Positions 21,601 through 31,893 of a stretch of 64,000 nt of DNA are shown here, in pieces; positions within the stretch are counted from its first letter, which is position 1; every line of letters begins with the position of its first letter. Origin of the DNA: Antedon mediterranea (taxonomy: Eukaryota > Echinodermata > Crinoidea > Comatulida > Antedonidae); NCBI RefSeq assembly GCF_964355755.1, contig NC_092680.1:20375001-20439000 (forward strand), written 5' to 3'. The notes below the pieces were generated by a model. That model was given only the letters and a program-made list of their open reading frames with translations, was not told the DNA's origin and did not search any database. The position numbers and the translations under genes are program-made.

Positions 21601-24412
21601 AAGGTCGAAAAATAGCAATTTTTTGGAAAAAATCCCTGTACTATAGAACAGGTAAATTTTTGAAAAATGGCCGATTTTCGACTCTTTTATTTTTTGACAT
21701 AAATAGTTACTATAGCATAACAAACATGCGCAGAGGCGAATAAGGGGTTTTGCGCATGTTAATTGTGCTATAGTAACCAGTTTTATCGAAAAATAAAAAG
21801 GTCGAAAAATGGCTATTTTTTGGAAAAAATCCCTGTACTATAGAACAGGGAAATTTTTGAAAAATGGCCGATTTTCGACTCTTTTATTTTTTGACATATA
21901 TAGTTACTATTGCATAATAAACATGCGCAGAGACTAATAATGGGTTCTGCGCATGTCAATTGTGCTACAGTAACCAGTTTTGACATAAATGGTTACTATA
22001 GCATAATAAACATGCGCAGAGGCGAATAAGGGGTTTTGCGCATGTTAATTGTGCTATAGTAACCAGTTTTATCGAAAAATAAAAAGGTCGAAAAATGGCT
22101 ATTTTTTGGAAAAAATCCCTGTACTATAGTACAGGGAAATTTTAGAAAAATGGCCGATTTTCGACCCTTTTATTTTTTGACATAAATGGTTACTATTGCA
22201 TAATAAACATGCGCAGGAACGTATAATAGGTTCTGCGCATGTCAATTGTGCTATAGTAACCAGTTTTGACATAAATAGTTACTATTGCATAATAAACATG
22301 CGCAGAGACTAATAATGGGTTCTGCGCATGTCAATTGTGCTACAGTAACCAGTTTTGACATAAATGGTTACTATAGCATAATAAACATGCGCAGAGGCGA
22401 ATAATGGGTTCTACGCATGTCAATTGTGCTATAGTAACCAGTTTTATCGAAAAATAAAAAGGTCGAAAATCGGCCATTTTTTGAAAAAATCCCTGTACTA
22501 TAGTACAGGAAAATTTTCGAAAAATGGCCGATTTTCGACCCTTTTATTTTTTGACATAAATGGTTACTATTGCATAATAAACATGCGCAGAGACGAATAA
22601 TGGGTTCTGCGCATGTCAATTGTGCTATAGTAACCAGTTTTGACATAAATGGTTACTATAGCATAATAAACATGCGCAGAGGCGAATAAGGGGTTTTGCG
22701 CATGTTAATTGTGCTATAGTAACCAGTTTTATCGAAAAATAAAAAGGTCGAAAAATGGCTATTTTTTGGAAAAAATCCCTGTACTATAGTACAGGGAAAT
22801 TTTAGAAAAATGGCCGATTTTCGACTCTTTTATTTTTTGACATAAATAGTTACTATTGCATAATAAACATGCGCAGAGACTAATAATGGGTTCTGCGCAT
22901 GTCAATTGTGCTACAGTAACCAGTTTTGACATAAATGGTTACTATAGCATAATAAACATGCGCAGAGGCGAATAATGGGTTCTACGCATGTCAATTGTGC
23001 TATAGTAACCAGTTTTATCGAAAAATAAAAAGGTCGAAAATTTGCCATTAATTTGGAAAAAATCCCTGTACTATAGTACAGGGAAATTTTTGAAAAATGG
23101 CCGATTTTCGACCCTTTTATTTTTTGACATAAATGGTTACTATTGCATAATAAACATGCGCAGGAACGAATAATAGGTTCTGCGCATGTCAATTGTGCTA
23201 TAGTAACCAGTTTTGACATAAATAGTTACTATTGCATAATAAACATGCGCAGAGACTAATAATGGGTTCTGCGCATGTCAATTGTGCTACAGTAACCAGT
23301 TTTTACATAAATGGTTACTATAGCATAATAAACATGCGCAGAGGCGAATAATGGGTTCTACGCATGTCAATTGTGCTACAGTAACCAGTTTTGACATAAA
23401 TGGTTACTATAGCATAATAAACATGCGCAGAGGCGAATAATGGGTTCTACGCATGTCAATTGTGCTATAGTAACCAGTTTTATCGAAAAATTAAAAGGTC
23501 GAAAATTTGCCATTTTTTGAAAAAATCCCTGTACTATAGTACAGGAAAATTTTCGAAAAATGGCCGATTTTCGACCCTTTTATTTTTTGACATAAATGGT
23601 TACTATTGCATAATAAACATGCGCAGAGACGAATAATGGGTTCTGCGCATGTCAATTGTGCTATAGTAACCAGTTTTGACATAAATGGTTACTATAGCAT
23701 AATAAACATGCGCAGAGGCGACTAATGGGTTCTGCGCATGTCAATTGTGCTATAGTAACCATTTTTATCGAAAAATAAAAAGGTCGAAAAATGGCTATTT
23801 TTTGGAAAAAAATCCCTGTACTATAGAACAGGGAAATTTTTGAAAAATGGCCGATTTTCGACTCTTTTATTTTTTGACATAAATAGTTACTATTGCATAA
23901 TAAACATGCGCAGAGACTAATAATGGGTTCTGCGCATGTCAATTGTGCTACAGTAACCAGTTTTGACATAAATGGTTACTATAGCATAATAAACATGCGC
24001 AGAGGCGAATAATGGGTTCTGCGCATGTCAATTGTGCTATAGTAGCCAGTTTTATCGAAAAATAAAAAGGTCTAAAAATTGCCATTTTTGGAAAAATCCC
24101 TGTACTATAGTACAGGGAAATTTTTGAAAAATGGCCGATTTTCGACCCTTTTATTTTTTGACATAAATGGTTACTATTGCATAATAAACATGCGCAGGAA
24201 CGAATAATAGGTTCTGCGCATGTCAATTGTGCTATAGTAACCAGTTTTGACATAAATGGTTACTCTAGCATAATAAACATGCGCACAGGCGAATAATGGG
24301 TTCTGCGCATGTCAATTGTGCTATAGTAACCAGTTTTATCGAAAAATAAAAAGGTCGAAAATTTGCCATTTTTTGAAAAATCCCTTTACTAGGCCTACAG
24401 GAAAAATTTTTT
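18600..24412. repeat. satellite array of two alternating palindromic modules
   Basis: Module A (about 89 bp) begins TTTGACATAAATGGTTACTA and contains ACATGCGCAGA...TCTGCGCATGT and GGTTACTAT...ATAGTAACC inverted repeats. Module B (about 109 bp) is a foldback centred on CCCTGTACTATAGTACAGGG, with GGTCGAAAA...TTTTCGACC and AAAAATAAAAAGG...CCTTTTATTTTT arms. The order is AB (198 bp) with occasional AA (89 bp) steps. I count about 22 B modules. A 1339-bp higher-order block (19589-20927) is repeated almost exactly at 20928-22266. Short open frames on the minus strand are products of the repeat and not genes. Confidence 0.93.
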
Positions 24413-24870
24413 TTTTCATGTTTCTTGTATTTTTACTTTACTAATTTTAAGTATTAATTTAAGAGGGAGAATATTCAATAATAATATCATTACGGTATGT
24501 AACCGCTCTACACACAACACAAAAGATTATCGACTTCGGGTTGAGGTGAGCGGGGTTAGAGTTGATTGGGGCAGCGGCGCTAGACACACATAGATAATAA
24601 ATAAAAGAGTACACAATAGTTGGCTTATAGTAGATGTGTTATTATTCTAAATCGTAATACAAATTATACAATATGCGACTTATAATTAAGTATGCTTAAA
24701 GATTTAGATAACAAGTAAAACTTAAGTTTGTTGACAACTGGCAGTGGTCGAGCTTGTCCCCTTTTTGGTGTGGTAAACCCGTTCGAAGTTTGATGCTTAT
24801 ACACTCCACCGATTCCCTCGTCTGGCTGTGGACTTTACACACAGAATCCAACTTGGGCAATCTTCCCTCA

Positions 24871-25457
24871 ACCTGAATTTGTTTAGCAAGGAATAAGTGT
24901 AAATACAACTTCTTTCAGAACGTACAAAAAGTATCAGGGAGGACCTGACTGCTCTCAATAGATTTAGAGTTGAGTTGTGTACTACGATAGCCTTTTTGTT
25001 TTTAATTCCTATAACTACAGAATTCTCTATACAGGTTTCATTCAAGGATAATTTAGGATTAGCTAATAAATCATAGCCTAGTGAGTATATAATGACAGGG
25101 TCTTATTACTACACTCTAACTTACATATAAACATACAATCAATAGGATATAAGGTGGTCAAACATATAGTATATAGTACATATTTACAATATATCAAGTT
25201 GTATCTAAGATAATAAATTCATTGCTGGATTTAACAACAGGCAATGATAAACATAAAAGTAGTATCCTATATGTAGTTAACAAGTACAACTAAAGGACTT
25301 AGCTATGTTACTTACGCTACAAAATAATAAGTTTATGTTAGTTATCTTACCTGAATTTGTTGAGCAAGGAATAAGTGTAAATACAACTTCTTTCAGAACG
25401 TACAAAAAGTATCAGGGAGGACCTGACTGCTCTCAATAGATTTAGAGTTGAGTTGTG
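24871..25457. repeat. pair of near-identical 108-bp direct repeats
   Basis: The segments 24871-24978 and 25349-25457 match almost base for base, from ACCTGAATTTGTT-AGCAAGG to GATTTAGAGTTGAGTTGTG. About 370 bp separates them. On the minus strand the second copy ends CAG|GTAAGA, a strong donor; the first copy continues CAG|GTTGAG. The pair could be short LTR-like ends or a duplicated exon. Confidence 0.85.
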
Positions 25458-25542
25458 ATTTTTCCCAACTTCCCAACTCTGCAGTCTTTTTTATATGTCT
25501 TGGCCTCACCCTGTTGTTCCGAAATACATTCCTGGACCATCT

Positions 25543-25630
25543 TTGACTGGCACACTTTTGTAGCCTGGGTTACCCTTCATCTTCTTAGACTGGCACACTT
25601 TTGTAGCCTGGGTTACCCTTCATCTTCTTA
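25543..25630. repeat. 43-bp tandem duplication
   Basis: GACTGGCACACTTTTGTAGC plus CTGGGTTACCCTTCATCTTC occurs twice head to tail. Confidence 0.9.
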
Positions 25631-25804
25631 CAGGTGTACTGTTCACATTATTATTATTATTATTATTATTTATTGCCAAAAACCGGCCAAAAACCAGTTA
25701 CAAACAAACAAAAACACAGAGCAGGAACCTAAAAGTGAACCTAATCACTATAACAAGAGTTCAGGTTCCGTACTCCCAAAGTACCGTAACAACAATGATA
25801 TATA

Positions 25805-25872
25805 ATAAACTATATAAAAATATTTAATAAACTATATAAAAATATTTAATAAACTATATAAAAATATTTAAA
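25805..25872. repeat. 23-bp tandem repeat, three units
   Basis: AATAAACTATATAAAAATAT followed by TT occurs three times in a row. Confidence 0.9.
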
Positions 25873-26249
25873 AATAAAAAGTCACATAGTCTCTCTCCGG
25901 GGTATTTAATTCTAAATATTCCCAAAATAAAATTAATACTTTTATAATAACTAAACAAGTTTAAGTGAGTATTGAATAAAATCATTATTGACAATTATTC
26001 GTAGGGCAGTACCAAATTATTTTATGTTTAAAACAACAACATTATACAGCTTGCTGTGCAATTAACACCATTGTTGTGCACTTGAATGGGTTTCCTATGA
26101 TAATAGGTGTTAAATTTCATATTTCTAGTTAAAATGTTGAATATCTGAATATACCACACAAGGTGTATCATTCCCTAAATAGCCCAAAAAGCTAAAAAAG
26201 TGATTTTTGAAAAATGTGTCAGTTGAGTCGTTCTTTCATGACATAGCAG

Positions 26250-26430
26250 TATAGTTAAAAAATGGCAAAATTGTGACCCTTTTAATTTATGACAAAATTG
26301 GTTATTATGGCTCTATAAGATGATACAAAGCAATTTATGCGCATATATAGCCATATTGTGGGTATTTTACGACAAAAATCCCTGTACTATTAGTAAATTG
26401 ACATTTTCGAAAAATTTATAACATGCGCAG
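26250..26430. repeat. outlying diverged copy of the satellite family
   Basis: It shares TGGCTCTATAAGATGATACA, GTGACCCTTTTAATTTATGA, ATCCCTGTACTAT and AACATGCGCAGA with the array border at 18.35-18.6 kb, in the same order. It lies about 1.9 kb outside the array. Confidence 0.75.
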
Positions 26431-26635
26431 AATCACATATAATCTGACAAAATGATTCTTCCATTTGACACAGTTAGCCATGCTATTTTATTAGGTCTGT
26501 AAACCCTTTACCAACTACTGTATGTCACTTGTCATTTTATATCTTGATGAAACCAGTTTAATTCTCGTGCGAAAACACCAGACGCTAATATACTGGTCTA
26601 TTTTGTCTTGAGTTATACTATTTTTACTGATACTT

Positions 26636-26790
26636 TTTTTTTAATTTTATTTTTATTTCAACAATATTTTATGAGGGTGGTCCATTCAGCATTAGCTGAT
26701 CATTAGGGACCCTCAAACAATACAAACAGTAAATACAAAATAAACTATAAAAACACAAAATCAACAAAGATATAAAAAATAAATATATAC
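26636..26790 (-). mobile_element. retroposon-like 3' tail (minus orientation)
   Basis: A T-rich stretch is followed by TTTATTTCAACAATATTTTA, GGGTGGTCCATTCAGC, GGGACCCTCA and then an A-rich run. A similar arrangement (TTTATTTCAACTTTAT ... GGGGGCCTC) occurs at 57990-58090. This looks like the reversed 3' end of a LINE or SINE family. The evidence is the recurrence only. Confidence 0.4.
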
Positions 26791-26852
26791 TAATGGTTAG
26801 GGCAACTGCATATCAAGCAGACGGTCCGAGTTCGAGTCTCGGTTGGGGCGAC
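26789..26852 (+). repeat. tRNA-like SINE head / tRNA pseudogene
   Basis: It contains TAATGGTTAGGGCAACTGC (D-arm/A-box-like), CTGC-ATATCAA-GCAG (anticodon-arm-like, 7-nt loop) and CCGAG-TTCGAGT-CTCGG (perfect T arm with B box). The 3' strand TTGGGGC has no partner upstream, so there is no acceptor stem. A functional tRNA is unlikely; a tRNA-derived SINE or 5'-replaced tRNA copy fits. Confidence 0.55.
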
Positions 26853-26960
26853 TTTTTCTCATTCTCACAGATTTCCTCATCTTTATCGTTTCAAATTAAT
26901 TAATTAAATTTCAGTATATCACCGGGCGGTTTAGAATTAATGTTCTTTGCCTGCTGTGTT

Positions 26961-27404
26961 TATATATATATAAATATACAGTAGAAGTTTAGTGGTAGAA
27001 GAAGGTTTAGAACCCCAGACAGAGCAGCAGTAGTCAAGTCTAGAAAGGAAAAGTGAATTGTACAGAAGATTAAGAGAAGATTTGTTTGTAAATTTAGAGG
27101 TACGTTTGAGTACTAATAATATTGTTTACATTGACAACAAAATTAATAATTATTTTATAAGAATAGTTTTCTAATATCTGGCCATCTTCCAGTTTTCGTT
27201 TTAAGATAGCTTAATCTTTCAACTGTTTTATCTATTGAAAAAATATTGTTCATGGAAACATTTAAACAAAATTATAATATTAGTTACGTCATTCCTACGT
27301 CAATTCCCTATTTTCATAAATATTGTTATGGAAATATTATTTCCTTTAATATTTTGATTTAATTCCATTTATTTGTTTTGTGCAAATATATATTTCACAG
27401 ACAG
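26961..27404 (+). promoter_or_regulatory. candidate promoter and 5' UTR exons for the GPCR at 28103
   Basis: TATATATATATAAATATA at 26961-26978 is followed by a purine-rich stretch ending in TAGAG|GTACGT (donor at 27100) and another site CACAGACAG|GTAAGA (donor at 27405). Either could splice to the acceptor GTCTAG ending at 28096, 6 nt before the ATG. The TATA-like run may simply be a dinucleotide repeat. Confidence 0.35.
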
Positions 27405-27629
27405 GTAAGACAACTTTCTTCTTTTCTAATTCAACATTATTAGTTTAAATTAAACAAGGATTTATAGGACCTTGGGTAAAAGTAAGATAGTGACACACAC
27501 ATCAGACATCATCGTTCACAATTCAATCCACATATGAGTGGCGAATTATCCAGCATTTTAATGTGGAGAAATAACTATACTATTTTGTAACAAACTATCT
27601 CGTATTACCTTCCTCAACAACATCGATTT

Positions 27630-27996
27630 AAGGCTTAGTTCACACTAACTCCACAACTTAAGGAAGGCCAGGGTAGCTTGGCGAAGCAAACAGTGCCTTA
27701 GTAGAAGCAGTGGTTGCTCTGTTTAGTGCATTTTGACATCCTCAGAGCGTAGGCCATAGTATAGAAGCAATTTGCATTAAGCTCTGTCTACACTATCAAA
27801 CTTTATGTGACAATAAAATGTGATGTGCTCAGTATATGAACACAATGATGTCATATCACTACGCAGCCCTGTTTAGTGCATTTGGCTACCAATGATTCTT
27901 CTAAGGCAATTTTAGATCGGCTTGCTTCACCAAGCTACCCTTCCTTACGTTATGCTACGTTGTTGAGTTGCGTCCAAGTGGGAACTGAGCCTAAAT
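27630..27996. mobile_element. foldback element with nested MITE fragment
   Basis: The outer arms are inverted: AAGGCTTAGTTCACACTAAC on the left against AAGTGGGAACTGAGCCTAA on the right. Inner matched blocks are TTAAGGAAGG-CAGGGTAGCTTGG against CCAAGCTACCCTTCCTTA, and a CTGTTTAGTGCATTT block next to the centre. A truncated MITE family 1 copy (27776-27865) sits in the middle. The element lies in the presumed 5' UTR intron of the GPCR at 28103. Its termini resemble MITE family 2. Confidence 0.7.
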
Positions 27997-28102
27997 CACC
28001 GCTGTTTATCATAAAACTCCACCACTTTTTGTGCACTTTATAACAGTGGTTATAATTTTAATTTTCATAATTGTCCTCCTTTTTTTATTTGTCTAGTGTA
28101 AA

Positions 28103-29044
28103 ATGAGTAACTTTACCGAGGATGAGAAGAATGTGTTACATGGCCACCTTGCTAATTTGGTGACGCGTTACGCCGTTGGAATAGTAGGAATTCTTGCAAA
28201 TTTACTTGTCGTTCTGGTTTTCATTTTAAAGAAACTTTACAAAAAATCCTCCACACATTTTCTGATTTTGCACCAGTCTTGGGTTGACATGGCTGGTAGT
28301 CTTTTGTTCATCATCTACTATACAATGGATACTCCAGCTGGAGTAGCTGGTGAGATATTCTGTAAATCAAGAGCGATATTTTGGCATCTGCAGTACGCTT
28401 CGACAAATAATTTAGTCCTGGTGACGATTGAGAGATATGTAGCCGTACTGCATTCAAATTTGTACAGGATAAAGTTCAGCAAACGTAAAAGAAAAGGAAT
28501 GATTTTAATCATTCCTCATTTTCTCGCACTTGTGATGTCTTTGTGTTTGGCAATTCCTGCAACTGCTGATAAAGAGAAGCCATGGTTATGTGAAGTTAAT
28601 GTAGATTCCAGAAAATTAGTTGCATATGGTTTAATAGTGTTCCTTGTTTGCTGGGTTATACCAACCACAATCATGGTATACTGTTACGCTCGTATCTTTA
28701 ATACGATTAATGAAAAAGCCAAAACTGAAGTTTCGAGATCTCAACACGATTTAACCAGTTCAGGAGGAAAACAAAATTCAGTAACCACTAAGAACAAAAT
28801 GTACGGTAGAGCTCAACAAAACCTTATTGTCACACTTTGCTGTGTTTTTATCGCATTTATAATTTGCATTACACCAGAGTATGTGTTGTACCTGATATAT
28901 ACGTTATGTGGATGTTTTCAGTTGAACTTAAGTGATGCACATGAGATAACTCTAACACTGATTGCCACAAATCTAAGCGTCAACCCTTTCATTTACGCGT
29001 TTAAGTTTAACGACTTTAGAAAAGAACTGCAGAAGCTTGGTTAA
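28103..29044 (+). CDS. class A (rhodopsin-like) GPCR, ERY family, 313 aa
   Basis: This is a seven-helix receptor for the plasma membrane; the ligand is unknown. An N-glycosylation site NFT lies at residues 3-5. TM1 is about 20-43, with the cytosolic LYKKSSTHFLILHQS segment after it. C87 (TM3) and C163 (ECL2) are the expected disulfide pair. ERY at 110-112 replaces DRY. Pro258 in TM6 lies in ITPEY, and NPFIY at 294-298 is followed by helix-8-like KFNDF. GTCTAG at 28091-28096 is an acceptor 6 nt before the ATG, so the 5' UTR is probably spliced. The tail after NDF is only about 8 residues. Another frame just past 29035 is open to a TAA at 29124-29126 and encodes an acidic Ser/Thr-rich tail (VDVSDSPYTKSTTEDPD), suggesting a frameshift near the C-terminus. 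Closest relatives in the window are at 39576 and 46408. Confidence 0.93.
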   Translation: MSNFTEDEKNVLHGHLANLVTRYAVGIVGILANLLVVLVFILKKLYKKSSTHFLILHQSWVDMAGSLLFIIYYTMDTPAGVAGEIFCKSRAIFWHLQYASTNNLVLVTIERYVAVLHSNLYRIKFSKRKRKGMILIIPHFLALVMSLCLAIPATADKEKPWLCEVNVDSRKLVAYGLIVFLVCWVIPTTIMVYCYARIFNTINEKAKTEVSRSQHDLTSSGGKQNSVTTKNKMYGRAQQNLIVTLCCVFIAFIICITPEYVLYLIYTLCGCFQLNLSDAHEITLTLIATNLSVNPFIYAFKFNDFRKELQKLG

Positions 29045-29126
29045 AGTTGGAGTTGACGTGTCTGATTCCCCCTACACGAAAAGCACAACAGAAGATCCTG
29101 ATACAAACGAACAATTAGATAATTAA

Positions 29127-30960
29127 TTAAAAATTTGAAGTAAAAAATTCGAAAATATTTTCTATCCTAATGGCAAATATGAACTTTGATTTAATTGCAA
29201 TTGCAAATTGTTCATTCATTCAGTTGCAATATTCAGAGACCAACGATCAAGAGAATATCAATATTTCCTATTAAAAATGAGTTTTTATCGTTTAAAATCT
29301 TCAATTATTCATAGGTCTTCATGAGATAAAATTACGTTAATTTAATATTCTTCGAAACAGTTAATGTAAATAATAGCTTAGTACAAAAAAATCTATAGAT
29401 CTTTTATTTTTGCTTGTGTCGTGTATATTAAGCGTAACCTTTTATCCAGTTACATACTGTACTTATTTAGGTTACTTAAATTGATAATAAGGAAGTTGAA
29501 TTCACCAATCTGTTTCTAAGAAATAAAACATTTATGTAGGCCTAGCTGTATGTAGACATGTATATAAAGTTATTAGGTATCTAATCAAGTTTGAACTCTG
29601 AAAGCATCAGAGGTCTACACAGGATGTTTGCATATCAAGAAGATTACATTCCTAAAATCTCCTATCAGTTCGCTTTGGCTGACCCTTCCATCAGGTACAT
29701 CCGATAATGAACCAATTGAAGAAGCTCGAATTTTTTCTTAATTATTTAGGCCTTTTAGTATTGAGTATTATAATGTTCAGAATTTCTGTTTTAATTTAAA
29801 TCTATTAACTTCAAATCTATTATTCCATTGATATAAATGTATATACATTTTGTTCTTCTTTTAATGTATAATTCCTGCATGTTTGTTTATCATTGATAGT
29901 TGTGATAGTTGCATTTCTCGGCCGGCCTCGTGGAGATGAAGAAGACATTTTGTTGTGAACAAGCCTCCGTTTTAAATAAAGATGTTATTATTATTATAAG
30001 CTGGCTGTCGTACTGGATTCAAATTGGTACTGGAGTTTTAGCAAACTATTTTATCTTGTTTGCTAGTGTATGTGTTTTTTTTTCAATTCCATTTTTTTCT
30101 AAATTCACCTGATTTTAATTAGATAATCTATTGATCCAATATTTATACTGCTTTTCTATTTGGTATTAATTACTTATCATTTTATAAATCTTTACATTAT
30201 TCAAGCAAATAATTTAACCAAGAATAAAGAAAAAAACAGTATAAATATATATAATAATAAGCTTATTTTGTGTCTAGTCTGTTATTTAAAATGAATAAAA
30301 ACCTATGTAACATAAGAAAAAATAAAAAATCTATTGGTATATTGTATGCCATCAGACCATAGCAATACTTGCTAAAATAGAATATCAAACAATGCATAAT
30401 ATACAATAGTTATAATAATTATAATTATGCATAATTTGATATTGCTTTTATACCCACTATATGACTGACAACTCAGCACCCACTATTTGATGATTTCGGG
30501 GTTCCATAATTTTCAATAGGCCTTTTAATATTTAAGCACACATTACTAGTGTAACTATAACATATTGGTAATTAGATGTTTACGATATCCTCATTCAATG
30601 TGTCTATGTATTGATTGTAAATAATCGAAACACGAGTTAACGAGGAGTGGTATCACATTTCTTCTTGTATTAACGTGAATCTTGTTGTTCATTTTAATTT
30701 AAGTTAATTTTTCCATATTGACTATGATTTGTCAGTACCGTGTTGTGTTACCACAGCAATTATTGCAAACTATCGATTGCCTTTCTCGATTCATTTTTAA
30801 TTAGACAAATGAAAAACCACAACGAAGCTTAATGTTTATTTTTGAATTTGTCTCTACTCTGCAAAAAAAGTTATTAGTTTACTGTTTGGATTTCTGGTCA
30901 TAAAGGCCTTTGGAAATTGTGGCTAGGTTTGCCTCTCATATTTTATAAAGTTTATGGTTA
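29127..30960. other. intergenic region between GPCR genes
   Basis: Mostly AT-rich. A retroposon-like 3' end at about 29890-29998 ends AATAAAGATG and then (TTA)n. Next to it, 30000-30100 encodes a short hydrophobic stretch resembling a TM1 (GTGVLANYFILFASV) with no continuation. No gene is supported. Confidence 0.45.
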
Positions 30961-31893
30961 ATGTACAATATGAGAGGAGACGGAGTTTACGTGGACTATA
31001 TCAAATCTTTTTCCTTTTCCAAAGACAAAAACTCTTCAGTATTTGATGATCTAAGGGAAAGTTCAGCTGAAATGATTTTGTATCAAATTTTATTCTCTGT
31101 TACCGGAATTGCAGGATTATTTTCTAACGGGTTTGTACTTTTCATATTTTTACGCAACAAACGTTTATTGGACAAGAAAAACGCGTTTATTTTCAATCTT
31201 GCGTTTGTTGACGCGTTGTATGGAGTGTTCCTCATCTGTATGTGTTTTAGTGGTTCTGTTGGTTTTAGAGGTATAACATTTGCTTGTAACATGACAATGT
31301 TGTTATTATCGTGTATTGCATTGGATAGATACATTGCCTTGGTACTGTATCCTCTGACATACCATTCAAAAGTTACATGGAAGCGACTGCGATTATCCAT
31401 ACTTGGCACGTGGATTTCATGCTTTATTTTTACGGTTTGCGAACTTGAAGTTACAAGAATTTCAATAAAAACTGCATTTTTAGCAGGTGCGTTTATTCTT
31501 GTTGCGTCGCAAGTACTGATATTATGTCTCTACGGAACTGTATATGTCGCGATTTTGCAACAAGAGAAAAAAGTAGTCGACCAGAAGTTGCGAAGTCGAT
31601 GCAAACGCGGGAAACAAAGAGCTGCCATTTTTAGCATGCTAGTTGCAAGTTTTATGTTATGCTTTTTACCTCAGATAGTTGCTGTTTTACTGGTGCCCAT
31701 AAAAGGGTCAGAAAGTCTATTTGAAAAGAAATACTCGCAACTGGTAGTACTTTCAACAATACCACCTGGAATTCGTGCTATGCTGGATCCATTTATATAC
31801 TGTAGCAAATTACCTGGTATAAAGGAAACTGCTATGAAACTGATGAAAAAAATTAAAAGAAATCAAATTGAAACTACTTCAACTAATCAGTGA
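30961..31893 (+). CDS. class A GPCR, DRY/DPxxY family, tandem copy 1, 310 aa
   Basis: This is an intronless seven-helix receptor; the ATG is at 30961, with a second in-frame ATG at 30970. The N-terminus is about 38 residues. TM1 contains GLFSNGFVLFIFL. LDRY is at 121-124. ECL2 is very short and has no obvious cysteine, so the usual TM3-ECL2 disulfide is probably absent. TM5 lacks the usual proline and reads VLILCLYGTVYVAI. ICL3 is basic (RSRCKRGKQR). CFLP is at 234-237 in TM6, and DPFIY at 276-280 replaces NPxxY. Short ECL2, no TM5 proline and DPxxY are features of the MECA group (melanocortin, lysolipid, cannabinoid and adenosine receptors). I suggest affinity to that group and no particular ligand. 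Almost identical to the 33524 gene in its first 290 nt. Confidence 0.92.
   Translation: MYNMRGDGVYVDYIKSFSFSKDKNSSVFDDLRESSAEMILYQILFSVTGIAGLFSNGFVLFIFLRNKRLLDKKNAFIFNLAFVDALYGVFLICMCFSGSVGFRGITFACNMTMLLLSCIALDRYIALVLYPLTYHSKVTWKRLRLSILGTWISCFIFTVCELEVTRISIKTAFLAGAFILVASQVLILCLYGTVYVAILQQEKKVVDQKLRSRCKRGKQRAAIFSMLVASFMLCFLPQIVAVLLVPIKGSESLFEKKYSQLVVLSTIPPGIRAMLDPFIYCSKLPGIKETAMKLMKKIKRNQIETTSTNQ

Larger units (their letters stand above)
24413..26250. other. repeat-rich non-coding region right of the satellite
   Basis: Contents include direct repeats of about 108 bp (24871 and 25349), a 43-bp tandem duplication at about 25543-25630, an ATT-rich microsatellite (25651-25670) leading into a retroposon-like tail, and a 23-bp unit repeated three times (25805-25872). 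Minus-strand frames around 24700-25045 are open but overlap the repeats, and I could not tie them to a known protein. Confidence 0.5.

Noticed and set aside
18814-24253. Many minus-strand frames of 63-102 codons sharing a KLVTIAQLTCAEPIIRLCACL-like peptide
   Set aside because: They are translations of the tandem palindromic satellite, recur at the repeat spacing, start and stop with the repeat and have no independent gene evidence.
24696-25045. Minus-strand frames of 70 and 82 codons as a gene
   Set aside because: They overlap each other and the 108-bp direct repeat, and show no known domain; kept only as a possible exon in the findings.
26789-26852. Functional tRNA gene
   Set aside because: The T and anticodon arms look right but the 3' acceptor strand has no 5' partner.
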